From Macrothele yani (taxonomy: Eukaryota > Arthropoda > Arachnida > Araneae > Macrothelidae): a stretch of 64,000 nt of DNA. The notes under the pieces are model-generated. The model did not search any database. It saw only the letters and a list, made by a program, of their open reading frames with translations, and had not been told where the DNA came from. A program made the position numbers and the translations under genes. Positions 1-10,164 of the stretch are shown here, piece after piece; position 1 is the stretch's first letter, and each line of letters opens with the position of its first letter. The stretch covers positions 94,468,489-94,532,488 of the forward strand of contig CM077025.1 of NCBI GenBank assembly GCA_039090855.1, written 5' to 3'.

Positions 1-715
1 ATTTCACAGTTAGTGACGACTGTTTTTATTTGTCCTGTAATAAAACCATGCTTTTTAGGCTTTGACTATTCTTCATCGTCAGAGAGATAAAGGCACGTAT
101 ATCCCGCCTCCCCTTCCTTTTTTTTTCTTTTTTGCAGATCTTTATTTCGAATTTTTCTTTTCCTAAAAACAAGTAAAACATGCCTTGATATAAGAGCGCG
201 CCAGTAAGCTTCATGCACTTTTGGAGTTAAAACACACCGACGCGACGTTTCAAGGAAGTTCACTTCAATTTGATTTTGTCTTCTGAAGCCCTGTTTCCTT
301 GTACACTTTCGCAAGACCGGATTTCTCTAACTTACGGAAATATTTTGATGTAGTTATCTTTGTTTAACACTAACTCCATTTCTTCCTGCCTCTCTTTATG
401 CTATCGAAGTCCCTGCTGCGAGCTTAGGAAGCAGGATGAAGTAATTAATGAGATTATCTTCCTTAATCTAAAAAGAACAGAAAAGTTTTCTTGTTTCCTT
501 TAGATTTAAGTTTCGAGGATCTGCTAGATTAGATTAGCTGAAGGGGGAAAACGTATTTGAACGCTGTGTGTGGGTGTGGGTGTGTGGGTGTGTCCTTCTA
601 ACACCAGAATTCACGCGCATCATCTTCATGCATTGCTTACGAATCAGAATAATGTAATCGTATTTCATTTCACACCGGAGAGTTCTTCTAGTCCGAATTT
701 TTTTCTTAAATGAAA
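1..715. other. Unassigned AT-rich sequence
   Basis: I recognise no gene, RNA or transposon here. A short GT-rich stretch lies near 566-595. The small open frames on the minus strand at the left edge have no recognisable motif. Confidence 0.5.
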
Positions 716-736
716 GGCTGGAACAATATATATATA

Positions 737-2015
737 CACACAGGGTGTTTCATAAAGAATGTCCCCACTTTAAAAATGGATATCTCGGCAACCACCAACC
801 ACCGATGAATGCGACTCGTATCTTGTCCACAGGCGTGGCCCAGAGTTTGTTATGGCTACCGCTAGATGGCAGCGTGAACTTCCAAACAGCCGCTACGCTT
901 AGTGAGTGAGAAGATGGCGTTGAGGCCACAGGCGTTTTGTGTGCTCGAATTTAGCAAGACTGAGTCCGTGATTACGGTGCAGCGTGCGTTTAAACGGTGT
1001 TACGGCAGTGCTCCACCAGTGGGCAAAAACATTTGTCCTTGGCATCGACAATTTGAAGAAACAGGTTGTTTATGTAAGGGAAAGAGTCCTGGACGACCAA
1101 TCACTTTAGCGACGCCCATGGAAGTCTACTCGTCGTGCGAGCCGCGGACTTGCCCTCCCTCGGGTGACTGTTCAGCGTGTTTTACGACGACTTTTGCTGC
1201 TGAAGCTGTACGGACTGCAACTGGTGCAAGCTCTTCGTGGAGGTGACAAGACACAACGAAAAGATTTTTGTGCAACTCTGTTAGAGGACATGGAGGACGT
1301 CACCATCGTACAAAGGTTGATATTTAGCGATGAAGCAACCTTTCATGTAAAAGGGAAAGTTTCGCGCCACAATGTTCGCATATGGGGACTGGATAATACA
1401 CATGAAACTCTCCAACATAAACGTGATTCACCAAAACTGAATGTTTTTTGCGCGGGTTTTGTTACAACGGTTGATGGCCCTTTCTTTTTGGGGGGGGACA
1501 ACACGGGCAACTTCTATCTGCAGGACGACTCTGAAGATTATATTTTGCAGCAGGACGGCGCACCACTACATTGGAACCTCCAAGTTCGTCGGTTTCTAAA
1601 CGACACATTGCCTTAGCGTTGGATTGAACGCACGGGACCCCATGATTCGGCACGACACCCTTGGCCTCCGAGATCTCCAGTCATCACACCATGTGACTTT
1701 TTTTTTATAGGGATACGTAAAAGACCGTGTTTATGTTCCCCCTTTACCCGCTGACTTGGATGAGCTCCGAACGAGAATCACGGCCACTGTAAATTCTGTG
1801 ACTGAAGACATTCTCCGTCGCGTTTGGGATAAATTCAGCTATCGGCACGATGTTGTCCGTGAAGCAGGTGGAGGGCACATTGAGAATTTGTAATTGTGGT
1901 GAGTAAAACTTTAGGCCTTCCTTGATACTTGATTCTTTGTTTTGTAACTATACCACATTTGCCTTATTAAATATACTACTTTGAAATCGAGTCATTCTTT
2001 TTGAAACACCCTGTG
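737..2015 (+). mobile_element. Mariner-type element (CAGGGTGTTTC termini)
   Basis: The left end reads CACAGGGTGTTTCA (739 on) and the right end TGAAACACCCTGTG (to 2015), an inverted terminal repeat continuing inward with AAAGAATG/CATTCTTT. A TA flanks the right end (2016-2017) and a TA-rich run the left. The length, about 1.28 kb, is usual for mariner. It carries one decayed transposase gene. The termini resemble those of the element at 46,625-48,199 (CAGGGTGTCTC), so the two probably belong to one subfamily. The insertion point is the central TA of a palindrome (see findings). Confidence 0.85.
914..1893 (+). pseudogene. Mariner-type DDE transposase, frameshifted
   Basis: A cut-and-paste transposase relic. 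The N-terminal part (914-1240) shows the helix-turn-helix region of the arthropod family often labelled DUF4817, with WHRQFEETGCLCKGKSPGRP as signature. The reading frame then shifts. 1164-1616 holds the first catalytic region (IFSDEATFHVKGKV), RHNVRIWG, a KLNVFCAG block and the second aspartate block (LQQDGAPLHW). A stop at 1614-1616 and a further frame change follow. The C-terminus (about 1685-1893) continues with VPPLPADLDELRTRI and ends in GGHIENL before TAA at 1891. Several bases are missing around the third catalytic residue (T-run near 1697). It cannot make an active enzyme. ATG at 914 is the first in-frame Met; a GTG lies four codons upstream. Confidence 0.8.
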
Positions 2016-2017
2016 TA

Positions 2018-2600
2018 TTGTTCCAGCCAATATTTTTCAGGAATAAATTGTTAAATGAAATATAATAAGAATTAATTGCCATGTTATCTAAATCCAAGTA
2101 ATTCTTCCTGCTTTATCTATGTAAAAGCACTGAATACAGTATCGTTTTGTACGTGAACACAGTACCCCTATATGAAGATTTACTCTCTCGACAATGCACT
2201 CTCTATTCGTTTTTTTTTATTTTCATGGAATCTGGTATTTAGGGATGGAGGTGGCCCTTAGAACAGACCACGTGCTTCGAAGGATGACGGAACGCCTCAA
2301 TTTAGCAATTTAACAGCTTTATTGCAGATACCAATCTATGTCTCGAGTGTGTGGTAGATACTAGAGTGTACAATCCTTTCCGCTAAGGACTTCAGAAAAA
2401 AATTATTTTTCCTGTACACATCAAAGAACTCAACTGCCTTCCTACATCGCAAGCTATCTGCAGTAACCGATCATCCACGCTCATAAAAACGTTCAAGCCT
2501 CAGTATTTCCAATCAGCGTCCTCTCTCCACAGAAGTCAACGCTTAATCTCTCTCTGCGCCCTCCGACTGCACTTTTTTATCGATATTTTTAATACACACG
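2018..2600. other. Unassigned sequence between mariner and hAT
   Basis: No coding motif or repeat recognised. It ends in CTATCGTC, the target site duplicated by the adjacent hAT insertion. Confidence 0.5.
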
Positions 2601-2736
2601 CTATCGTCCAGTGGCGGCTCGTGGTGTAAAATGCTGGTGAGGCGAACGGTCTTGATGTAAATGTAAAACAGTAAAACATATGTTATTGAAAAATATATAA
2701 ATTTGTATAACGTTATACGAACATATATATATATAT

Positions 2737-3160
2737 CAGTGGCGTAGCCGGGGGGTCGGGGTTTGCACCCCTAAGTAGGCGAGACAGTTAGCTTTTTCTA
2801 AGTACGTTTTATAGATAATTTCCCTATTTAAATTCATTGATTTTTACATAACTTACAATGTAATACAAATAAATTACATTGATACATAATATCAATGTAA
2901 TTTCTTGATAATAGAAAAGAAAGTAAAGCAAAGCGGCCAAAGAAGTTGCTTTATTAAATTTTTATTAAAACAACTATAATTTATTGCATTTTCTTCATTT
3001 TATTAAATTAGCTTCGTTTTGTATTAAAGTTCAAGATGTGCGTACGTACCAATAGAAAAATATTTGTCGAAGCGCCCCCCCCCAAATTGTTACATGTACT
3101 TATACACAGTTATACAGCATAAGTGCAGAACCCCCACCCCCCAACCCCTTCAAAAAGTTT
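2737..3160. other. Possible nested hAT-end fragment
   Basis: Starting at 2737 is CAGTGGCGTAGCCGGGGGG, the kind of terminus seen in a second hAT group. G- and C-runs follow at 2750-2773, 3073-3083 and 3130-3150. No matching right end (CTACGCCACTG) was found, so this is at best a remnant inside the larger hAT. A B-box-like GGGTTCGAGTC at 3203 lacks an A box. Confidence 0.3.
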
Positions 3161-3449
3161 CATGTCAAAGGCAGTATCACCCATCGGATATCTTTGAAGT
3201 CCTGGGTTCGAGTCGGCTGAATCATTAAAATCCACTGAGATTCGGGTCTCGTTAAGCCATTGGTCTCGGGTAGGCGCCTTGTTATAAACAGCTGTAAACC
3301 CCATCCCTTAGGGCTTCAGCCCATGCCATTTAGCCCTTATATACAAATATTATTCAACAGTAATGGAATAAAATTATAGAAATATATGAAACACGGCGTG
3401 GGGAGTCTTTCTTCACGAAAAAATCCAAAAAATTTTGAGGGAAAATGTG

Positions 3450-3450
3450 C

Positions 3451-3494
<44 letters not shown>
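3450..3494. repeat. (AT)n(GT)n microsatellite
   Basis: About 22 bases of alternating AT followed by about 24 bases of alternating GT, located inside the hAT element. Confidence 0.95.
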
Positions 3495-3500
<6 letters not shown>

Positions 3501-3952
3501 CGCTACTTTTGCAACAATATTTTTATGAAAACAATTATTCGATAATTTTACAACAAAGAAAGAAATATTTCACCTGTATTCTTTTATGTAATACACTTGA
3601 GCGAAAATACGCAATTTGTGCGGTTTCTTTAGCTAGTCAATGCGTCACTCACATCCCAACGCCAGTCGGAGATCCACTTCTTAAAAAATTCAAAGTAAAT
3701 CATTTGAATAGAAATTGTTTTCTTACGAAATGTTTCTTGAGCTTGAATAAAAGTCACAGTTCGATTGGCATATTAGTGAAGGTGCATTTAGCACGTGTCA
3801 CAAACTGAAGTCCAGGCTCGTTATAACTATGTACAGGAGAAGTCAAGGAAGCACATTTCTATATAAAAAAGTATTAGATAATTTAAACCTGGAATTAAAA
3901 ACAGAGGAATGCGATATTAATTTGCTTTGGTCTCGAACAGAATGCTTTCAGT

Positions 3953-6138
3953 TTATGTTTTATAAATAAGTTCAATTCTGCGATCCTTTTTGGCTGCAAA
4001 TTTGTCAATGATCAGATCATAAAATGGTTGAGTGGACATTAGATGGTTCAGCAATTCTTTCTCGATTGAAATTTTAGCGAGTGAAGACAAACGATCTTGT
4101 GCCGTTGTATTACGGAGGTAAGTCTTAATTCTCTTCAAACAAGAAAAACTCATTTCAGCAGAAGAACTTGTTGATGCCAGTGTCAATACAAGAGAAAATA
4201 ATTTGTAGGCTTCTGGTAACACATCTTTCAGCTCGTTTTCTTTCATTGTTTTCAAGGTTTTCTGGACACTGAGTTCCTGAAGTTGTGATCATTATATAAA
4301 AAATCTAATTCGTTTTTTAGTCGTTGTGTGTCTGTAAAAATGCTTGGATAAATTTTTTTGAGAGTGTTAAGGGCACTGGATGGAAATGACTCTGAATAAC
4401 TATGGTATTTTGAGCTGTCAACTAGCTGCAGAAACTGGAGCTTTCCCATATCTTCAAATCTGGTATTTATTTGGACTATTATGCTGTCAACGATTTCGTA
4501 AAACAAAATTTTGTAATAGTTTTCCACTTCTTCTTCAGTCAAATGTTTCTTTTGGCGACATTTAGGACCTCCACTCAAACTAATTGTTTCACTGAAATGT
4601 TTCAAGTAAGTGGTTACATTCCTTTTCTTATTTATTCGTTCGCAACATTGTTTAATTTGTCTTTGGCAATAACTGTTATTTAAAGTCCTTTTTTGTAAAA
4701 CATTAAACAGTACATCCGTAATTCCAAAAATGTCATAAAAAATCAGTGATAAAAAAGCAAATTCAAAATTAGTGAAATTTTTCAAATATCCTATGGCTCC
4801 GTTGATTGATTCTGCCGTTGATTCCGGGTCATTCATTGTGTTTTCAAACACATTCTTTAGTTTGCCCCATTCGCTTACAATTAAACGCAAAATTTGTGAA
4901 AGTGATGCCCAACGTGTTTCCGCTATTTGAGGAATCAGTTTCCCAACAACTGAATCTGCTACGTGGGTTCTCTTGGCAGATTTATAAAAAAATGAGGGCA
5001 TGCTGGATACAGTTGCGAAATATATGCGACATTTTACAATACTTTTGCACCCCTGTTGTAGGACAAGGTTAAGGCGGTGGGCGAAACAGTGGGTAAACAA
5101 AGCTTGCGGGGCTTCTAGCTTGACTCTTTTCTGCAGACCGCTCAACTCTCCAGCCATAACGCTTGCACCATCATAACACTGGCCTACTAACTTTGATTTA
5201 AAATCAAACTCCTCCAAAACCGATGCTAGCAGATCATACAGTGCCATAGCAGTCCTGTCAGTGCTGATATCATAAAAACCAAGGAAGCGCTCAACTACTT
5301 CACAATTTGAGTCCAATATGTATCTGACAATTATTGAACACTGTGATTTTTGAGTAATATCAGTTGTATCATCAACTTGCACTGAAAAAAATTTTGACTC
5401 ATTAATTTCGCTTTTAACACATTCGTTTATATATTCATGAATACACTCCAGTAAATCATTCTGTATCGTTTTAGATTGTCCAGAAAATAAGCTTCGTATT
5501 TCTTCAAAATGTGCTTTTAATTCTGGGGTGCTCCTACGAAGTAACAAATGGAACATCTCCTTGAAATTACCTTTATTTAATGAGGAAATAGATTCATCAT
5601 GTCCTCGAAAAGGCAGTTCTTGCTTGCTTAGAACGACAACTAAATCGATTACATGTTCCATAAAAAGCCTATTCAGTCTGACCTTTTCATTAAACTTAGC
5701 TTTATGAAGAGCAGCATTTTCTTTGAGCATATCAGAAATAGTGTTTATATTTTTTTCCATCCGTTTCAGACCTACGTGATTAGTTATATGCTCTTTAGAG
5801 CTTTCGTGCAATTTTGCACTACGAGAAAAGTTTTTCAGATCAAAATAACCCGTTGTATTCCACACATTTTTCTTATTGCTCAAAAGTAAACATGGCCAGC
5901 AAAAGAGAGTTTGCTTGTAATAGCTACCAGAAAGCCAGGGGAAAATCTCGTACCATGATTTATTGAAAGACCTAAGAAACGATTTGCCGCACTTCTTATC
6001 TTTAGATATTGAACTTATTATAGGTGTCGGTCTTCCAGATATGAGAACATCCCTTTTATCATAATCTTTCCAATGTTTAAAAGGAATTTCTTCCAGAACA
6101 CAAATCACGTCGTTTGTTGGGCCATTCATATTTTCCAA
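3953..6138 (-). pseudogene. hAT transposase (ZMYM1-like), one frameshift
   Basis: A hAT-superfamily transposase. The main frame (6138 down to 4252, 628 codons) begins with a TTF-type zinc finger: W/F-rich FPWLSG, then FCWPCLLLSN and a later HESSKEH. A DUF4371-like catalytic core follows, with FFSVQVDDTTDIT (first Asp), QCYDGASVMAGE (second Asp) and HCFAHRLNLVL (the C/H motif of hAT cores). The frame ends at TGA 4252. The hAT C-terminal dimerisation domain (SSAEMSFSCLKRIKTYLRN, then LSSLAKISIEKELL) continues in a different frame at 4255-3953, so one small indel near 4260-4275 separates the two. I see no other lesion. Total length, about 730 residues, matches the family. It sits inside an element with intact ends, so a single change disabled it. 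The alternative, that the short frame is translated by frameshifting, is unlikely. Confidence 0.9.
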
Positions 6139-6849
6139 CCCAAATCAAAATATGCTGTTTAGTAACAATAACAAAATAAAAAGAAGAAAAACTCAACATT
6201 ACTATGAACTAGCCAACACCCGCAGAAGAGAGGGTTGAAAACACACTACAAAAAGTTAGACTCAAATACACTCTGACAAATAGTTAAAGCTACGTAGAAA
6301 TCATCCTACTCCAAAGCATATAGAGGCGAACGGCGTCATCGCCAATAAAACCACTTTTCACCAAGGTCATCTGCTCATTTTCCCGCGCCCATTGGATACA
6401 CAATCCTTGGGTTCTCCAATAACAACAGAGATGCGATTCCAGTTTAAGCGAAATGGAGGGTCGCCTCAGAAATTTCTCTCTTACTGGAAGTCCGGCACCT
6501 CCTTAGGTAGACCTCGGACCGTGGGGGTGGGGGGTTCACTCTGTAGGCTCTTCTCTGATCCCCAGTTCCCAAAACCGGCTTCTCATCGAGACGATTCAGC
6601 CGGCCGCCTCTAAGCGCTTAAACATGCAGCTGCTTTGCAAAAATAATGATTCATTCCTCTTCTTGAAAGCCTTTTTTTAACCTAATTCATGAATCACAAT
6701 GTGAATTTCAGTGTTTCATTTATCCTGCAAAGTTCTTATATCTTTGTTAGTGACCGAAGTTTTTTTTTTTTTTCACTTCTCATTCTGCGGAATTTCAGGT
6801 GAGGCGGCGCCTCACTTGCCTCATCTGACGGGCCGCCACTGCTATCGTC

Positions 6850-7190
6850 CCATGTGTGTCTCAGTACAAATGGTTCTCTCTGCAAGGTCAACTGCGTTAC
6901 AAGCGACACCTTAAACCTCCACTGATCACAAGCTATTGTTTCAGAAACTATCCTAGCAAATACTTTGGCGCCATAGGAGAATATTTTTAGAGATGGGTTT
7001 GCTGTTGCTTCGTTTTACTAGATGACATAGTCGCTGATGTTCTTTATCGATGGAAACTACCCGACAGTGAAGACACATACTGGGAGGTCAGACATCGTGC
7101 CAAACAAAGTTCACTGAGGCATGCGAAGATGGCAATCACGTCATATGATACAGACCTGGCCAGCAACATCTCACAAACCACTGTAATCGC
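6850..7190. other. Unassigned sequence
   Basis: No gene or repeat recognised between the hAT target duplication and the modular repeat that begins near 7194. Confidence 0.5.
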
Positions 7191-7193
7191 TTT

Positions 7194-9414
7194 TTAGCAC
7201 GTCTTTTGTAAAAAAAAACGATCGTGCTTATGTTATTGGTTTGTCCGTCTGTACCCACGATATATCGGCAACTATTAGTCCGATTTGTAAAATTACTTTT
7301 GCATTGGGAAGCTTTAAATATGAAAATGATGATCCTTTATTTTGTTTTTTTTTTTACGATGTACAATTTCGCCCCTAGAGGGCGTAAATGCAGATGATGT
7401 CGAATTCAAAAATACGTTTTATTCCACATATTTGCTTCTAAACATCAGATTGAAAAATTCGTTTATCTTTCGATTCCATTTATGTCGAAGAGTATTTTAG
7501 ATATAGTTACTTTTTTAAATAACGCAAAGATTTTCCGCTAGGGGGCGTAAAAGTAAATTACATTTTTCCCGATAACTCTTCTCCTAAAACTCCTATTTGA
7601 AAAAAAAAAAAAAATTCAGAGGATACATCTCCTGATGGAAAATCGTTTTTATATAATTTCAAATTTTTGATAAAGAATACTTTGGCCACCAGGGGGCGTA
7701 AGTGTTAATTTTTGCTTCGGATGTACTTGCCATAAACTCTGAGCTTCTAAAATATCGATTGAAAAAATTATTTCATGGACTGATGCCACTCACATCGATA
7801 AACCTTTTTGGAATATTTTTTTCCTAAAATAATCCACAGTATCTCCGCCAGGGGGTGTAGATGTACATCTCATTTTTGTCAATATCTCTACTTCTAGGAG
7901 TCCGATTTCAACAATTCCTTCTTTGTTGGTTAGTGTTTTACGTGTGACATGTTTTTTCATATAATTTCAAAATTTTCAAGTAATTCATAGACTTACTGCT
8001 AAGGGGCGTAGCGGGAAATTGCAATTCCCCTATACCTCTGCTTCTAAATCTCCGATTTGAAAAATTCTTTCTGCACTGCATACAGCTCCTGATGGAAAAT
8101 CGTTTGCAAATAATTTCTATTTTTTGTAAAAAAATGGTTTGGTCACCTGGTGGCGAAAAATATTAATTTCCGCTTCTTTTGTATTTGCAGTCAAATATGA
8201 GCTTCTAAATTCTCGATTGAAAAAAACGACGTTTGTTAATCGATAATACTTATGTCGACAAACCTTTTAGGTACATTTTCTTTTTGATATAATGCATGGT
8301 TTATACGCCAGGGGGTGTAGATGTATATCTTATTTTTGTCAATATCTCTGCTTCTAGGAGTCCGATTTGAAAAATTCCTTCTTTGTCGGATAGTGTTTCT
8401 AGTGTGACATGTGGTTCATATAATTTCAAAATTTTCAAGTAATTCATAGACTTTCCGCTAGGGGCGTAAATATAAATTGCGTTTCCCAATATATCTCTGC
8501 TTCTAAATCTCCGATTTGAAAAATTCTTTCTGCACCGCATACAGCCCCTGATGGAAAATCGTTTGCACATAATTTCTAATTTTTGTAAAATATGGTTTGG
8601 CCACCATGTTGCGTAATTCTTAATTTCCGCTTCTGATGTATTTGCAGCAAAATATGAGCTTCTAAAATCTCGAATGAAACAAAAGTTGTTTGTTGACCGA
8701 TACTACTCATGTCGACAAACCTTTTAGGAACATTTTCTTCTTGAAATAATGCATGGTTTTTACGCCAGAGGGCGTAGATATATATCTTATTTTTGTCAAT
8801 ATCTCTAGTTCTAAGAGTTCGATTTGAAAAATTCCTTTGTTGGATAATGTTTTCGATGCGAAATGTTTTTCCTATAAATTCAAAATTTACAAGTAAATCA
8901 TAGACTTTTTGCTAGGGGGCACAAAGGTAAACTGCGTTTTCTGCATTATTTCTGCTCCTAAAGCCCCAATTTGAAAAATTATTCCTGTATCGCATACAAG
9001 ACCTGATGTAAAATATTTTTCACATAATTTCTAATGTTCAGTAAAGATTGGTTTGGCCTCCAGGGGGCATAAGTGTTAATTTCTGCTTCTGATGTATTTG
9101 TAGCAAAATCTGGGCTCCTGAAAACTCGACTAATTTTTTTTTCCTGGACCGATACCGCTCATATGGATAAACCTTTTGAGAATACTTTCTTCCTTAAATA
9201 ATGCATGGTTTTCCCACCAGAGGGCGTAAAGTCACATCTTATTTTTGTCGATATCTCTGTTTCTAAGAGTTCGTAAGCTCCCGATTCCATTTACTGCAAT
9301 ATCTGAGGGATTAAAAACCCGATTGAAAATCTTCTTTCTTTCGTCAGATCTATTGTTTTCCATACTGGTTCCATTGACTTTGAATAGCTTTGATAAATTT
9401 GAATTGCGTCAGAA
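7194..9414 (+). mobile_element. CTCF-motif modular element, copy 1 (Helentron-like, 3' truncated)
   Basis: It starts with AGCACGTCTTTTGTAAA, matching the start of the copy at 49,657. The body is a series of ~150-bp modules. Each contains TATCTCT-GCTTCTAAA, a CCGATTTGAAAAATTC block and a core like CCACCAGGGGGCGTAA. Cores lie near 7377, 7540, 7690, 7850, 8000, 8149, 8310, 8460, 8605, 8766, 8915, 9061 and 9219. Three alternating core variants (CCGCTAGGGGGCG, CCACCAGGGGGCG, CGCCAGGGGGCGTAG) repeat every ~460 bp. The right end matches copy 2 up to GCGTCAGAA (9414) and then diverges, losing the terminal hairpin. It encodes nothing. Confidence 0.8.
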
Positions 9415-10026
9415 ATTCACTTCAAAAAATAACGAGAAGTAAAATAAAATACATTTCCTCTTTAAAACAAATGTAACTTCGGACAGCGGAACGGTAAGAT
9501 ACAACGTTAAAAATGCAACAGAGTGTGACATGAACGGGTAAATACAGTATATAAATTCAACAATCGCCTTTTAAGATTACAAGGACAGCTCGAAACTTTG
9601 GAAAGCGCCTTTAAGTTGGTACACTCGTTGAAAAAGTGAAGTTCCATTAAGGTAAAAACACACAATCGTAAGTTGAAAAAAATAAATTTATGAATTATGA
9701 GAAACTGACATTTATGAAAAATACCTCGCAATATTGTAAAATTAGATAGATAACCATTCGTCACATATTCTGCAGAAAAGAGAGTCAGCTTCAAGCCATG
9801 CTCGTGGGTGCCAGATTAGTCCAGTTGGTAAAGCCAAAAACCCCTGGAGAGCGCGAATTGCGAAGGGGTGTGATGCCACGGTCCGAAGGCCATCGCAATC
9901 CCTCTGTCCAGAGGGGTCAAAAGGCAAAACGTAAGGGGAGTGCCGATATTAGCTTCGCGTTCATTCGGCATTGGTCAGTGTTGAGCTTTCGGTTGTCGTG
10001 TACGTGAACTAGCGTTTTTATACAAC
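9415..10026. other. Unassigned; 3' part is possible 5' flank/UTR of THAP exon
   Basis: The first half is AT-rich with nothing recognised. From about 9790 the sequence becomes more GC-rich and leads without interruption into the THAP start codon, so it may be promoter or 5' UTR; no clear TATA or initiator was identified. Confidence 0.3.
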
Positions 10027-10164
10027 ATGCCTGGAAAATATTGGGTAACTTTATGTAGATGCCCAAAAGCCACTGTTTTCAGCTTTCCTAAAGATGAAAG
10101 CCTTCGAAGAAGATGGATTTCTTCCATGCCAATAAAGGATTTTGAACCCACGGTGAATCCAAAG
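10027..10164 (+). CDS. THAP-type zinc-finger first exon (partial gene)
   Basis: The 46-codon open stretch from ATG 10027 reads MPGKYWVTLCRCPK, then ATVFSFPKDESLRRRW and ISSMPIKDFEPT. The FSFPKDE-LRRRW block is characteristic of THAP domains, C2CH zinc-coordinating DNA-binding modules found in host THAP proteins and P-element transposases. The exon ends in phase 0 at CCAAAG followed by GTTAGT, a good splice donor. The N-terminal Cys spacing is compressed (C-R-C) relative to the usual C-x2-4-C. No exon with the remaining Cys-x2-His was found within the next 3 kb. It may be a true first exon with a long intron, an orphaned exon or a P-like transposon remnant. Confidence 0.55.

Larger units (their letters stand above)
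2609..6841 (-). mobile_element. hAT transposon, nearly complete, 8-bp TSD
   Basis: The termini are CAGTGGCGGCTCGT (2609 on) and the complement of CAGTGGCGGCCCGT (ending 6841). The flanking octamer CTATCGTC is identical on both sides (2601-2608 and 6842-6849), the 8-bp duplication expected of hAT elements. The 4.23-kb interior encodes a ZMYM1/TTF-type hAT transposase on the minus strand. A perfect duplication and a long open frame indicate a relatively young insertion. The non-coding left arm holds fragments of what may be an older hAT (2737 on) and a TA/TG microsatellite. Confidence 0.92.

Noticed and set aside
3195..3260. SINE head inside the hAT left arm
   Set aside because: B-box-like GGGTTCGAGTC without an A box, tail or target duplication.
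7194..9414. CRISPR-like or centromeric satellite interpretation of the modular repeat
   Set aside because: Modules are diverged, occur as discrete ~2.2-kb units with defined ends, and two copies interrupt other transposons, so it is a dispersed mobile element and not a satellite.
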